From Cycas panzhihuaensis (Eukaryota > Cycadophyta): DNA of 64,000 nucleotides. Position 1 is the first letter of the stretch, and each line of letters begins with the position of its first letter. The stretch lies in contig CM041465.1 of the NCBI GenBank assembly GCA_023213395.1, forward strand, positions 13,578,001-13,642,000. The letters are read 5' to 3'. Shown piece by piece: positions 12,290-24,930 of the stretch. The notes under the pieces are model-generated. The model worked only from the letters and a program-made list of their open reading frames with translations. It ran no database searches and was not told where the DNA came from. The translations under genes were made by a program, and so were the position numbers.

Positions 12290-14277
12290 ATGGTAGACAA
12301 CTACGAGAACATTGAGGTCAAGATGATGAGCTTCATTGAGATGATTTCATGAGGTAATAGGCAGACACTAGGGTGTTGTGGGTTGTTAAAGATCACCAGG
12401 ACACCACAATACGTGTCAGGTCAGCATCTCCTAGTGGATATAGTTTCCCATTGGGACTGTAGGTAGCATGTGTTCCACCTTCCCTAAGTGGGGGACATCA
12501 TTGTCATACTAGGAGATATTAGGAGGATCCTTGGAGTACCAACATGAGGAGTGCCAGCATTGCTGGGCATATTGCCTAGCATAGATGCTTCTCACATGGA
12601 GGCAACTACATATTTCACGGGCCAGGGTAGGTGGGCCTGACGAGAGGTGTCAGTATAGACCATGGTGATGTTGAGGATTTCTCAGGTGAGGAAGCTTATC
12701 ACATTAGGCATTCTATTCTAGATTTCCTAGAAATATAATTACAAGGATATACTAGGCGGGTGGATGGCCACGATCAGGAGATGTAAGTCTAGAAAGAGAC
12801 TGGATTAGGCCTCCTTGATAGCGGTAAACATGATTACACAACAGGACACTATCAGGGTGGCAGGGAGAGGTGTCTTTTCATACTGCACTCTACCTCAGTG
12901 CTAATTTTTTTATCACTTCAGGGAAATAGCACCACTAAGAGGGCCTCACCTTATCTCAGTGAGAGAACCCATGGTACATAGGTGGTAGACTCAGTTTAGG
13001 GGGACCAAGGACTAGGTACACATATGCAAATCTATGGAGGTGACATCGCTAGACCTCCTCACCCTAGTAGATTATACAACTAATCCATATAGAGGGGTGT
13101 ATTAGGATAGTAACAATGTAGAGGGAGAGATAGGAGGTGGTCCTAGTGATGTTAGAGGTGATGGGGTAGGCCCATCAGGAGTTGTAGGTGGAGAGGCAGG
13201 TCCCTCAGGAGCTACCAAAAGTGAGGTAGGTCCATCTAGAGATATAGGAGGAGAGGCAGGTCCATCTAGAGCTGCAAGAGAAGATAGGCCACTAGCATGA
13301 TGAGAGAGAGGAGCAAGCAGGGCCCCAACAATAGTGGTGGTGATGGTGGCAACAACAGAGGCAGCCATAACTACAGTAGATAGAGGAGAGTATGTAGGAG
13401 AGGTCCTAACAGTATCAAAGGTAGGAGAGGTGGTACCAAAGGCTAAGGAGGGTAGTCTAATAGCCAAGAGGGGTCCTATAGAGGAGGTGGTCATCTGAGT
13501 CAAGGAGTTGGCCATCTTAGGAGGTGGGATACTACCCTTTCCTAATGTCTTTTGACCACTAGTTTCTTAGATAACTTGCTTTGGTTTGATTATGAGGTTT
13601 TGATATGTGTATATATGGACTAACATATGGCATGTGTGATTTGATAGGAGTAGTAGAGATGGTGAGGTTGGTAGAGGTGGTAGTCTAGGAGATGTTCCCT
13701 TAGATCTACATGGAGGGGCAACCCCTCATCGAGGCTAGAGAGGAGCCTCAATCGGTGGGGGCACATATGATAACATTTACCTTATTGATCAGGGATAGAG
13801 ATATGTAGGCGACAGAGTCCTAGGCACACTGGGTGAGGGTTGGACAGTTATAAGTGGAGCTAGATGGGATCCACATGGAGATGGACTAGGTGGTCACAGA
13901 GAAGGATACTTTACGAGGTTGAGTCTATGCCCTGGAGGCTCAGGGAGGAGGAGTAAAAGGCAGAGATGCAAAGAGTCACATCCTTATAGCCATGCTAGAG
14001 GAGAGACTCTGAAGAGTGGAGGGGGAGAGGGATCATATCTAGATGCAATATGATCAGTTGATGGAGAAGATGGCTACGAGGTCATCACAAAGCAGGACAT
14101 ACACCCATAGGATAGTGATGACCACAAGGAGGCCTCAAGACTAGGGGAGCTAGGCAGGGAACTCGCAATGGTGATGGAGGAGCTAAGGAGGCATGTTGTC
14201 TCCTGGGGAGGGGTCACACTAGCTAGGAGATGATACTCCCTGAGAGCGGGGATTCCAAGGAGTAGAGTGTATGATTA
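12290..14277 (+). pseudogene. Antisense PMD-like gene in element M
   Basis: Runs opposite to its host element. Seen from an ATG at 12290: an N-terminal region (MVDNYENIEVKMMSFIEM), then LLVDIVSHWD and HVFHLP-VGDI followed by ILGVP (12432-12560), which is the pattern of the plant mobile domain (a W, then the FHLP-GE/D motif, then a LG-P motif). Next come TSLDLLTLVDY near 13045, imperfect GEAGPS repeats at 13170-13275, and a charged, coiled-coil-like tail (LEERL-RVEGERDHI) near 14000-14060. Many in-frame stops make it dead. The P1 copy at 32140-33954 has the same order, so the gene is ancestral to both. PMD proteins occur in plant nuclear genes (MAIN-like) and in transposons. Function here is unknown. 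Antisense extra ORFs in this position are known in Tat-lineage elements. Confidence 0.7.
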
Positions 14278-15037
14278 GTTTTGACCAAGAAAGTATTAGA
14301 ACTCCAGGGAGTCACCATATGTTGATACATGATTGTACTCCTCCCTATAAAGATTCTAGCTTCCTGAGGATGGTGTACTATATGGCTTTATATGATGTGA
14401 TTCATTGTATATATAGATGGGGGCCCGTTGGCACCCCATTTGATCCATGATGAATGTGTTATGATGATTTTATGATATTGCATTTGTTGTTTATTTGTTT
14501 ATATGTTTATGTATATATAGACATGGGTGCACGGGTGCATGGGGGGCTATACATCATGATGGCTTTAGTTAATTGTTATATGGCTTTATTATTAGATCAC
14601 TTAGGTGGCTCCTATGTTTTCTTTCATGTAGGACCACACTCATAGTGGGCACACATGACCACCATGAGTGTAGGTGATAGATATATGTGAGGCTAAGAGA
14701 TGGAGAGTCATGTATGTCCATTAAAGGAGCATAGCAGATATGCAAAGGAAGTAACGATGAAGAGAGAGTATAGGTACTTAAGCATGTAGTCCTAGTTGGG
14801 GTGCATTTTTGGGCTTGGGAGTGACAGAAACTTATATGTATAACTACGAGGAAAGGTTTCCCTCGGAAGGAAAACAAAAGATGCCATATGAGGAACTATA
14901 AAGATAGGAAAGCCACCCTAAGCCACCACTCCATCCATGGTGAGGGGAATGGGGATGCACTTAGAGTGGTAATTTAGGCTTATTTGGAGTGAGAAAAGAG
15001 GAATTGATGTGCTTGGTCTACTTATGAGTAGGGACAG
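14278..15037. other. M non-coding region after integrase
   Basis: Aligns in patches with 31430-32139 of P1 and, at the integrase end, with 58180-58590 of P2. It has TG-rich stretches and short open frames on both strands that are not shared between copies. I see no gene. Confidence 0.55.
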
Positions 15038-16300
15038 TCACACATAGAATTTCTTTTGGATCTTACCATTGACAACTTTCTCAAACTCAAGACCTTCTAG
15101 GGTTCTGATCCTATAGGCACCGTTATCATAGCTTTCAAGAAATGAAAGGACCAACTTATTTAGGTTTAAATTTAGACAAGCAGTTATGGAGATATTCCAA
15201 CTTAAGGATGTGGTCCCTGAGATGCAAAGGGCAGGGGCAAAGGTATTTTTCATACATTCTTCACATCATAGCTTTAGAGGCAAGATTTTCTTGATATGTG
15301 ATTAAACATTTCTTGTCTAAAGCTTCAAGGTCTAGGAGGTGGGCCTAACGATAGGACTCCTCGTTGACAAGACCCTGAAGGGAAACTTGCAAGGAAGGTA
15401 TTTCAACTCCTAATGGGAGGACCACCTCAATTCCATACATAAGGGAGAACGTGGTTATCCTTGTAGCTATGTGAATAGAATTATAGTACACCCATAGGGC
15501 AAAAGGAAGTTGAAGATACCAATCTTTTTTAGATTAGACAATAGTTTTCTTCAGGATATTTATGAGGATTTTGTTAAAAGATTCTATTTGGCCATTAGCC
15601 TGGGCGTAATAGGGAGAGGAAGTTTTGTAAGATATATTAAATCTTTCATAAAATTCATCCATCTCCTTATTACAGAAGGGGGTTTCATTATCTATGACTA
15701 AGACATTGGGAACCCCAAACTGACAAATAATATGCTGGTAGAAAAAAGTAGCTATCATCTTACCAGGGGTAGAGGATAGGAGGACCACTTCAACCCATTT
15801 AGTAAAGTATTCCATCATAGTCAAGATGAAGTTGTGCTATAATGAAGAAGGTGAGGTTATGGCCCCAATGAGGTCTAATCCCTATTGAGGGAAAGGCTAT
15901 GGAGATATAACAGGGTGCAAGGCCTTAGAAGGTAAATAGATGACATTGGCATAATCTTAACACCTATGACATTGCAAGGCATAGGCATGGGCATCCTTAA
16001 AGAGGAACAACCAATAATAGCCTATGCAGAGGATCCTCTTGGCCATGGATTAGCCCCCAAAATGGCCTTTACAAATGTTGTTATGGCATTCACAAAGTAT
16101 CTAGCCTACCTCATTAGGATTGATGCAGTGAAGGAGGATCCCATCAAAAGACATCTTATACAATACCTCTTCCATGAGGAAATACTATATGGTAGTAGCC
16201 TGAATGCGTGACCTAACCTTATCACTAGCATCGAGACGATACTACTACTTAATATCCCATAATATCCCCATACCACTTGCTATCAGTCAATGGATGGAGA
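15038..16300 (-). pseudogene. M integrase
   Basis: Seen on the minus strand: a decayed zinc-binding region at about 15960-16280, then a DDE core in the open stretch 15534-15824 with EYFTKW, the second Asp in VLVIDNETPF and the Glu in ANGQIESFNK. The C-terminal domain at about 15038-15460 ends in LEFEKVVNGKIQKKFYV, the same ending as in P1 and P2. The core is the best preserved integrase in the window. Stops and shifts lie on both sides of it. Confidence 0.85.
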
Positions 16301-17600
16301 GACGAGTTTTCAATAGCAAAGATAGGCTTGTCCGGTAGGGAGTCATTAATATGAGCATTAGAAGAGTTGGGGATGGGGGTGTTAGCTAGTTATTCAGTAA
16401 CCACCATCCCCTTCTTTGATTTCCTATTAATAATTTGGAGATCAAATTCCTAAAGGAGGATGGTCCACTTCCCAGTCCTACCTATCAAGTTAGATCAGGT
16501 TAGCAAATACCTCAAGGGATTGGATTGGACGATCACTAAAATAGTGTTTCCGAGCAAGTAGTACCTAAACTTCTTGGTGGCATGCACCAAGGCAAGGCAC
16601 TCCTTCTCAGCAAGAGAGTAGTTAAGTTCAATAGCAACTAGGGTGTGACTGATGAAGTAGATAACTCTCTTAGTTCATGAGTCATCCTCCTAAGCGAGCA
16701 TGGCCCCCAAGGACTTATTGATGGCCAAGGTATAAAGGATGAAAGGTCTATCGAAGAGAGAGGGTGCTAAAGTCAGGGCAAAAGCGAAGGCTCTTTTGAG
16801 CTCCTTAAAGGCTTCTTAGGTATTTAGAGACCAAATGAATGGGGCTCATTTATTTAACAAGTTAGTAAGGGGTTTTGCGTTTATGGCAAAGTTCGCCAAG
16901 AAATGCCTAAGGAAGCCTAATCTACCCAAAAATGACTTGATTTATCATTGCGTCTTAGGAGGAGGCATGTGAAGGATAGCCTTGACTTTGTCAGGATAAA
17001 TCTAGATTCCTTGTTTCACAATAAGGAAATTAAGGAGTTTGCCAACTATCATGACAAACACACATTTAAGAGGGTTTAGGCTTACATTGTATTTGTGACA
17101 TTGGGTGAAGATGGCTTGCAAATCGCTAGGATGGTGGGCCCTTACACGTGAAAGGCCCATCATGTCATCCACGAAAACCTCAAGGGTTTTATTGATGAGG
17201 TCATGAAATACAAATTGCATCACCCTTTGATAAGTAATGCCTGTATTCATGAGCCTAAAGGGCATTATTTTATAAACAAAGGTGCCCCAAGGAGCAGTGA
17301 AGGCCATTTTATGACGGTCTTTGGGGGGATCTGGATTTGGTTGTATCAAGAGAAGTCATCCATGAGGGACATGACTTCGAATCCATCAGTTTGATCAATG
17401 ATCTGATTGATGAAGGGAAGAGGAAAATTATCTTTAGGACATGTGTTGTTAATATCATGAAAGTCAACGCATATCTAAATCATCCCATTCTTTTTAGTAA
17501 CAAGAATGATGTTCAAGACCCACTTGGGTTGGTCGATGGAAGTGACTAACCTTGTATCTAGGATTTTCTCAACTTTCATCTTCATGGTAGATGAAAGTTT
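16301..17600 (-). pseudogene. M reverse transcriptase and RNase H
   Basis: RT begins near 17596 (KVEKILDTRLVTS). Motif A reads MSLMDDFS followed by a stop and YNQI near 17340-17370. The open stretch 17002-17349 holds MAFTAPWGTFVYKIMPFR and the catalytic box EVFVDDMMGLS, with both aspartates intact. The thumb follows (LNPLKCVF). RNase H runs from about 16880 to 16330 and is recognisable only by alignment to P2. The FVDDM-GLS-RAHHPSDLQ style matches plant Tat-type elements. Confidence 0.85.
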
Positions 17601-19328
17601 AAGATAAAGAGGGCATTAAAGGCAAGCACCCGAAATGGTAGCAAGATTATGGATGACAATAGAAGAGTCTATTCCCTTCATGTCAGAGTAGTCCCATGCA
17701 AAAATGTCCTAAAATTCCTAGAAAAGAAGGGTGTATTTCTTTATTTCATCAGGGGAACATTCTGCTCCCACCTTGATGACCTTATTAGGGGCAAGGATGA
17801 TTTCCTTGGTTTCCCCTATACACATGGCATTCCTTTCCTTGAAGTGAATGGGGGGCTTAGTCAATAAGAGGGGATGAAGAAGAAGAAGATGGGTTTAGGT
17901 CAGCTAAGAGTGACCTGATGGAGGGACATTGGGCAGGGAGCCCTCTAAGTGCTCTAGTAAGGCCTCGTCATTCTCGAAGCATGTTTATTCCATGGATAGT
18001 CACACTTCAAGAAGATGAGGGGTGAGGAGTAAAAGGAGCAGTGGGGCCACAATGATCTATCCACCACTCTACATAGTCGAAAGACTCTTCAGAAGAGTCA
18101 GAAGGTGACCTCTTATGATAGGTGATAAGAGGTTCCCTCATCTCATCACTCACAGAGGGTGATGAAGTGGAAGATGAGGTGATATAGGAAATTGCATGAG
18201 AGACATGAGTAATGACATGTGGCTCAAGAGGAGGATTAGGCTACTCGATGGAAGAGGCTTCAGGTCGGGACTTGAAACGAAGAGAGCACCTCCTACTCAT
18301 GTTCATAAGGGATATAGGATGAGGGAGGTCCTCATCCTCACCATCAGACTCATTATTGCTTAGCATGGCAAGGTATCCATATCTCCCTACACCAATAGGG
18401 GTGAAATAGATAAGGTTCAAGGAAGAAGGGGAAGGGCTTTCTTCTAAGCAAGGTGAATTAGGAATGTCGATAGAGCAGGCAGAAGTATGGGCAGATGGGC
18501 CCTTATCATCCTTTGCTTGGTCACAAACTACTTAATGTGGTTGATGGGATTGTTTAGTAGGAGGAGGCTCCCAGGAGATGACCTTCATTCACCTCTCATA
18601 AATGAATTTAAGTTGCCCCCAATGGGATGAGCACACAACACCCATTTGGTTAAGCCATGGGCATCCCAACAAGAGGTTGTAGTCCACATCTACATCGAGG
18701 ACTATAATATCGGCAAGGATAATTTTATCCTTGAGAGTAAGAGGAATAGACACTAATCCCAAGGGCATCTTTTCGCTACCATCATAGCCTTGACAACACC
18801 ATGGGACTAGTTCAAGGGCTGATATGCCTAACTCTTACATGATGTGCAAGAGCATAGCATTGATGAAAGAACCATTATCTACAATGGTCCTCTGAAGGCT
18901 GCATTTAGGTGTGTCTATGGATATGGTGAAGGGGTAGTGCTATTAATGTTCCCTTTCATCAATTGGAGGGTGAACCTTAAGTTTGAAAGAGATGGCATGT
19001 TTACGACTTAGGGTGACACCCAAGGCATGAACTAAAGCATCGAACAACCCTAAGGTTACTAAGAGAAGAGCACATTTCTCTAGATAGCTTTTCAAGACAT
19101 CCATCATGGACATCCCCATGGCCATGGTATGGAGCTTGTCAATGATAGAGAAGGGCTTCCCATTCACAGTAGGTTGGGGGATCACCCTTTGAAAATCATA
19201 ATGACCAGGGCATACAATAATGATCTTGGGAAGTGGGAGGGTTTCTGGAGGAGGGATTTCTAGAGGAGGATCAAGATGAGGGGCAGAAGAAGAAGCATTG
19301 GTTGGTTCTTTAGCTACTTAAGGCTGGG
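17601..19328 (-). pseudogene. M aspartic protease and protease-RT linker
   Basis: Seen: a conserved pre-protease block at 18943-19185 (GKPFSIIDKLHTMAMGMSM), then the protease core with active-site motif TIVDNGSFINAM at about 18860-18900 and a flap/second-lobe region to about 18560. A long acidic, Ser/Pro-rich linker without a known domain fills about 17900-18540, as in P1 and P2. The DNG triad replaces the more usual DSG or DTG and is shared by the P1 and P2 copies, so it looks ancestral. Confidence 0.75.
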
Positions 19329-21660
19329 TCAAGGCATATAAGGATGTGGTCTCAAGCATTTGAATAACCCTCTTTCCCTTGTTTCAGGATCGAGAGGGGG
19401 GAGGAGTTTAATGGTAATTGGGGGAACCAAAATAAGAGGAAGAGTTCTTTGCAACCTTCCCTTTAGCTTGCACAGGGTGAAGGTTGGGGGATCTTCCTCT
19501 ATTTTAATTCCTTCTTGCTGAGTGTTGTGATCATGTTCTCCATGTTTGAAGAAAGGATCCTTGTGAATGGGCTGGTCTAGGTTGGGTCTTAATGGTTGTT
19601 TAGGGAAGGAGTCATGATGTGGTGTAGCCTTGGGATGTTGGTCCCTACAATGTGAGTCATCCTCAAAGCATTCCCTATGAATGGAACACCACTTCTTCTC
19701 TAAGGAAGAATCTATCTTCCTTGTGTTGAAAAGGCTGGGTATCATTGCCCTTGGGAGGTGTGGCTTGAGAAGCTTAGTAGATATGCTTATGGGAAGTGGG
19801 TGATGAAGGGGCTTGGAGTTTAAACTCCTTCATCATGCATTTGAAAGAACATATGGTAGAAGCCAGGGGATCTAAGGTCTTCTCTATGAGATGAGATGAA
19901 GACCTAAGAGGTTATTGGATTTTGGTATCGCGAGGTGGAGGAGGTGCCTCACGTCATCGTGAGGACCTAAGAGGCTTCTTAAGACCCATTTGGATCTCAA
20001 TGGTCTCAAGAGACACGCACTTGGCTATGGCAGGGTTGCATGTTGTTGCCTCCATCTTGAGGATTTCAACATAGACTTTAAGACAAAGGGCATTGACAAA
20101 AAGATCTCTCTTTAACTCCTTAGGCAAGGTTGCCTTCGTGGGGTGGAGAAGATCATAGAAATGTCTTATAAAGCCATGATTCATCTCATCATGACCTTGT
20201 TTAAGAGACAAGAAAGCCTTCATTCCTCTCTCAAAGGGATAAGCTACGTCAAAATAATTAATAAATTCATCAACGAGTTACTAGAATGAGTGGATAGAGT
20301 GTGCGGGAAGGCGATAAATCCATTTGAGGGCATTACCTTAAAGAGAGCATGGGAAAAGTTTCATTAGAATGTGGCCATGCACCCAATAATTAATGCACAC
20401 CATAGAAAAACTTCTAACATTCTCTGTTAGGTCTTATAAGGAGGTCCCATCAAATTTGGGAACCTCAGGAGGGTGAGGCAGTAAGTTAGTTCTTAGCACC
20501 TCAATGGATAAAGGAGTTGATCTATAATCCACGAAGGGGCATGCCCTTGATTGGACCATAGGATCGACGAAAGATGGAGGAGGAGGTGGGCAAGGTTGTC
20601 TGAATCCTCCTTGAGAGACTTGGTTCAGAAGGGGATATGCACTTCCTCCCATTTGATGGGAGGGAACAAACCCCACATTCAAAGGGATTGGAAGAGGAGT
20701 GAATAGATACGAGGGACCTATCCCCCCTTGAGGATACACCCATTATTGAAAAGGGGCTTAAGATGGGGCACCTTGGGAAGGGGCTTATCCTCCTTGTGAA
20801 GGTTCCACATAAGAAGGAGCATAAGAAGATGGAATAGAAGGGTGTGGAACTATATTTTGCCTATATGGGCCACCTATAGGTGGTATGATGCCATACAAAT
20901 GCAAAGGATTTGCTCCATAAATAGGAAGGGGATTTCCCTTACCGTGCCCCCATGGATGGGAGGTATATCTTGGGAGCATGTAGAGGGAAGGATCCCTAGA
21001 TTAAGCTTGGGAATGCATAGGGATTGGTCACACACGACTAGAAGTAGGGGAATACATGGGTCCCCTAAATCTAATAGGAGGCAGATAGACTACGGTCAGT
21101 TGGGCCATAGTTGTTTGGCTAGAGGGATGCATACTCAACCCAAGTTGGGAAGAGGGTATGCCTTGGGTAGTCCCTAAGGAACATGGACTACAAAGAGAAG
21201 AAGACACAATGAGAGATACCCTTATTATGGGTAAGGGAGGCGAATGGGATGAATGTGATGATGCAAATATGGAGGAAGGAAGCACTATGCTTCGTAAGAT
21301 GCTATCCAACCACTTAGGATGTGATTGGAGGCTAGCAGCTTGGAAGCACTAGTTAAGAACTCCCACAACATCCACAGGAGGGGTATCCACCTGATCATAC
21401 AAGGTTGATGGGTCCTTATATGAGGTGAACCCCAGGGGGTGGTCCTCATGAGGATCACCACCAGGGTGGTGATACTCCAAAGGAGAAGATGCTTCTACTT
21501 CATGAGTTAAGAGGTGGTGGACTTGCGGGTGCTCTTGGTTACTCAGGTAGAAGATAGGGTCCTCACCCTCTTGGGTGGGCCCTAGGAAATAAGTGGGTGG
21601 TTAGTGAGACTTAAAGGCATAGGCATGATATGCCTAATCTGAAGGAAATCCTTCCATGAT
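19329..21660 (-). pseudogene. M gag
   Basis: Starts near 21660 (SDFESIMEGFPSD, matching SDLTMEGYSSDWAY of P1). A Pro/Ser/Gly-rich N-terminal half covers 20434-21300. The conserved capsid block is at 19954-20223 (LSLKQGHDEMNHGFIRHFYD, a Retrotrans_gag-type motif). A zinc-knuckle-like stretch KKWCSIHRECFEDDSHC is at about 19665-19715. The frame is broken into pieces by stops and indels. Open frames on the opposite strand here are shadows. Confidence 0.85.
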
Positions 21661-21890
21661 CGATTCAAAATCTGATGGTGGAAGGGAATAATAAGAGGAG
21701 TCTTTCAATGAAGGAGGGAGGCCTTATAAATGATGAGAAAATTATCGCATACAAGTCTCTCCTAAAGGTTGGAAGAAAAAGAGATGGTAAGATGACAAGT
21801 GTTGGGGGTTGCCTAACGAATTGAGGAGAGCTACTAGAGGGAAAGTAGCACCAACAACAAAGGGAAGAAGATAAATCCCTTACTAATGAG
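21661..21890. other. M leader between primer site and gag
   Basis: Non-coding leader, alignable with 27181-27420 of P1. An 84-aa minus-strand open frame here is not conserved in the other copies. Confidence 0.5.
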
Positions 21891-21907
21891 TCCCCAGTAT
21901 GGTCACA
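21891..21907 (-). promoter_or_regulatory. M primer-binding site
   Basis: The minus strand reads TGTGACCATACTGGGGA, one base inside the LTR. The other Tat-like copies have TGGTGACCATACTGGGGA, TGGCAACCATACTCAAGA and TAGTGACCATACTAGGGA at the same place. The tRNA cannot be named with confidence from the sequence alone. Confidence 0.75.
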
Positions 21908-21908
21908 A

Positions 21909-24425
21909 TAGAATTGCACCTCTAGGGGGTCACCAGATTAGAAGAGATCAGGCCAACATAACTAACAATTTTATGGCTAAGGATCTATAAGAACAAAGAA
22001 TAATGATCATCCACAAAGGGTGTCTGTGCATCAGAATATAGGTTCAAGGGCCCGTAAATGGTACACAATCTCCCTTCTAGGTAAGCACCTCCTCGATTTA
22101 GAGTTGGGGGTAAAAGAGGATCTCCTCAGTTTCTTGAGTAACCTCTAAAGGACCCTTCCATCCTGGATGGCTATGGGAGGAGGGTTAAGGTGAAGGCACA
22201 CCTCTTCTCATGAAGAGAGGACAAGTGGAACAAGTCCTAACTAAGAGGAGGGGAGACTCCCATGCAAGCTGTGGGAGGCTAGCAGCGTGAGTGAATAAGG
22301 AGGAAGTTGGGTTGATGGGCCAACTTTGGGTTAAAGGGGCAAAGCCAAGGGAGGCTTTTACTAAGAAAGGGAAGATGTCCTTCAAGGGAGGTACCCTCAA
22401 GACACTACACCTAAGATGGGGGGTTTAGGTGAAAGAGATGAAACAAGGTATATCATTCCTACACCTATGTGTGTTATGAGGCAAGGTAATGTAGGAATAT
22501 AGGTTATCATTGTTTATATTTTGTTTCTTAATAGCAAAACAAATGAATTCAAGAGAAATGACACACTCACTCTCATTTCCTAGGTACTAACCTCCCTCTC
22601 TTTATCTTTCACAATCAAGGGAAAAAGGAGAGCAAGCAAGCAACCAATGAAAGGAATGTGAGCATGAAATGCAAACCCACCCAACAATATGTAACAGGAG
22701 AGAAAAGTGTAAATGTATGGATGTGCAAACCACCTCATCTAAATCCTAGTGGGGATGATGATTAGGTGAGAAATGAAACAAGTATGGACATGGCTAGAGA
22801 AAGGTAATACCTATTGGTGCAAATTAACTAATTTCCCTCTATGCATATAAATTAGGCAAGCAACAACAAACAATGGAATGTAAGAAGTATAATCCTTTCG
22901 TTTCTCTTTCTTATTTAGGAGTAAAAGGGGGAGAAGGATGAGAATAGGAAAAACAAAGTAAGACAAATATACTTAGGAAGCAGATGGTTGATGTGGCATC
23001 TCCCTTCCTTGACAGTTCAAACTTTCCTCCTTGATGTGCCTTGCCACAGATGGCATGGTGAAAGGAGCACCGTCAAGAGGGGGACTTCCTTACCTTCCCC
23101 AAAACTCAAATGAAAAGAGACTAAAAAAAAGGGTAAATACCTCTTTGGAATTTTTAAAACATAATAGTAATAATGAGGAAAGGAAGATGTACCTGCAACA
23201 AAGGTCTTTGTTTACTCTGAAGCATGTAGAACCTACATGACACAAAGTTTTCCCTTTCCTAAGGAGCACTACATGCATGTGGGGAGTAGATGCATACAAG
23301 AAAATATATATGTATGTATATATTCCTTTTCAAAGGAAACAAAGTGAAAGATAATAGACTTAACAAATATCTACTAAACAATAAAACATACAATGTTAGT
23401 ATTGTTTTCACCTTGTATGTAGGACTAACAAGCAATGTGGGAAAAGAGGGGTGAAAGAGAAAAAGATGGGTAGCCTCAGAATGGCTCACCCTCCTAACTA
23501 AACAAGGTCTACATGTTCCCAAGCACTTAAGCCAATGGCTAAGAAGGTCAAGACTACTCAAGAGCAAGTGTAAAATAGGTTTTGCATACAGAGGAAAAAA
23601 ATTACAAGAAAGCTGTAAAAGTTGCAAAGGCTGCAAAAGTTGCAAAGTATAACTTTTGCAAGATTTTACAAAAGCAAGCCTCAATGTTGAAAAGACACAA
23701 AGAGGGAAAATAACCAAGTTATTTATGATCCTTGGTGGCTAGTTATAGGCATAGAAATGGGCTACTTATGATGTAATTAGTGGAGATCCCCTAATCTAAC
23801 CATTTTTTGGGTAAGCAAGGAAGGTATGAAGAAGGAAAAGGGAAGGAGAGAAGGGGTCTACCTTTGAGGAGAAGGCGTATGGGTGCAGAACTCTGCCTAA
23901 AACTCCTTTTACTCTCTTGTAGACCATTTTTCCTACTACCTCATTAAGTGGACCCAAGAAAACTTTGGGGATGAGGAGGATAAGCCAACTGACAAGAGGG
24001 TTTGCCTCTCAATATGGAAGAAAAAGGAAAACTTCACATGTGCAAGTAGAAAAAGATAAGAAAAAGGATACCTATGTTATGAAAGGAAAAGTCTGAATAT
24101 AGATCTGTAGGTACCTGGTAAGGGAAGATCTACCAGGTAAATTGTCCTAGACCCTAAGAGAGCATGGTACAGTGTCAAGGTGGTAAGGAGGGGTCATGGG
24201 ACCTAGAGGGACCATAATAGATTGGAAATGGTAATCAAGGACTCCAAAAAAGGAGACAAACGGTGCATAAGGGTGACAACCAGGCCTAAACGGGGTGCTA
24301 GGGGCTGTGTCATGCCAAGAAATGATGCGAAATGGATTGTGGGAACTAGAAGTGGTTCTGGATGCATGGAGACATGGTGGAGGGTTGTGGAGTCCCATGG
24401 GATTGTATCCCTAGTCATCATAGGA
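21909..24425 (-). repeat. M 5' LTR, main part
   Basis: Homologous to 6886-10116. The stretch corresponding to about 9096-9648 is missing near 24135-24150. The LTR is interrupted at 24425 by P1 and resumes at 36998. The reading gtatccctagtcatcatagg before the insertion and ctaaaagtaccaag after it matches the uninterrupted 3' LTR at 9908-9945. Confidence 0.9.
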
Positions 24426-24906
24426 TGTTTCCCAGCTTCTAGGAATGGATACAGAGTGGTCAACTCAGGTAAGTACAGGTATGCTTCTCGCCTTGTCATT
24501 GTCTTCTTTTGAGATGAGTGTATGCTTGCATGTTGTGATCTCGTAGATGATCTTATCATCATCTACACTTATTTAGCCTATGATGACTATAGCGGGGGCA
24601 CATTCCCAGCGAGTGTGGCACCCTAGTGGCCATTCCACTTCCCGCATTCTGCCCTACTCACCTCGAGATCCATTTAGCTCATGTGACCCCTGCTCGTGTG
24701 ATGACCCGTCAATGTTTGGTTGACTTGTCACATCTCTTGAGTCTTATTTTTGCTCTTTTTGACTCGTTTATTGGCTTGTTTGCCCTTGGGTAGGTGTCTC
24801 AGCCCCCCACCAGTCTCCTTGGTCATTGGCCCATAGCCCATGCTAGCTAGCTGGGCCAGATTTGGCCTCTGGGCTCGTACCATAATGAAATTCGGGATAC
24901 TGCCAC

Positions 24907-24930
24907 AAATTTCGTAGTACTGCGAAATTT
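24907..24930. repeat. LTR inverted repeat around a TAGTAC centre
   Basis: AAATTTCG and CGAAATTT arms with an 8-base centre. The same element, usually with a GGTACC centre, occurs at the matching place in every Tat-like LTR here. Confidence 0.8.

Noticed and set aside
13102-13515. 137-aa minus-strand frame rich in DGPASP repeats
   Set aside because: It is the reverse reading of the GEAGPS repeat tract of the antisense PMD-like gene, whose other motifs lie on the plus strand.
20842-21352. Two plus-strand frames (111 and 64 aa)
   Set aside because: Both are antisense to M gag and not found in P1, P2 or P3 at the equivalent place.
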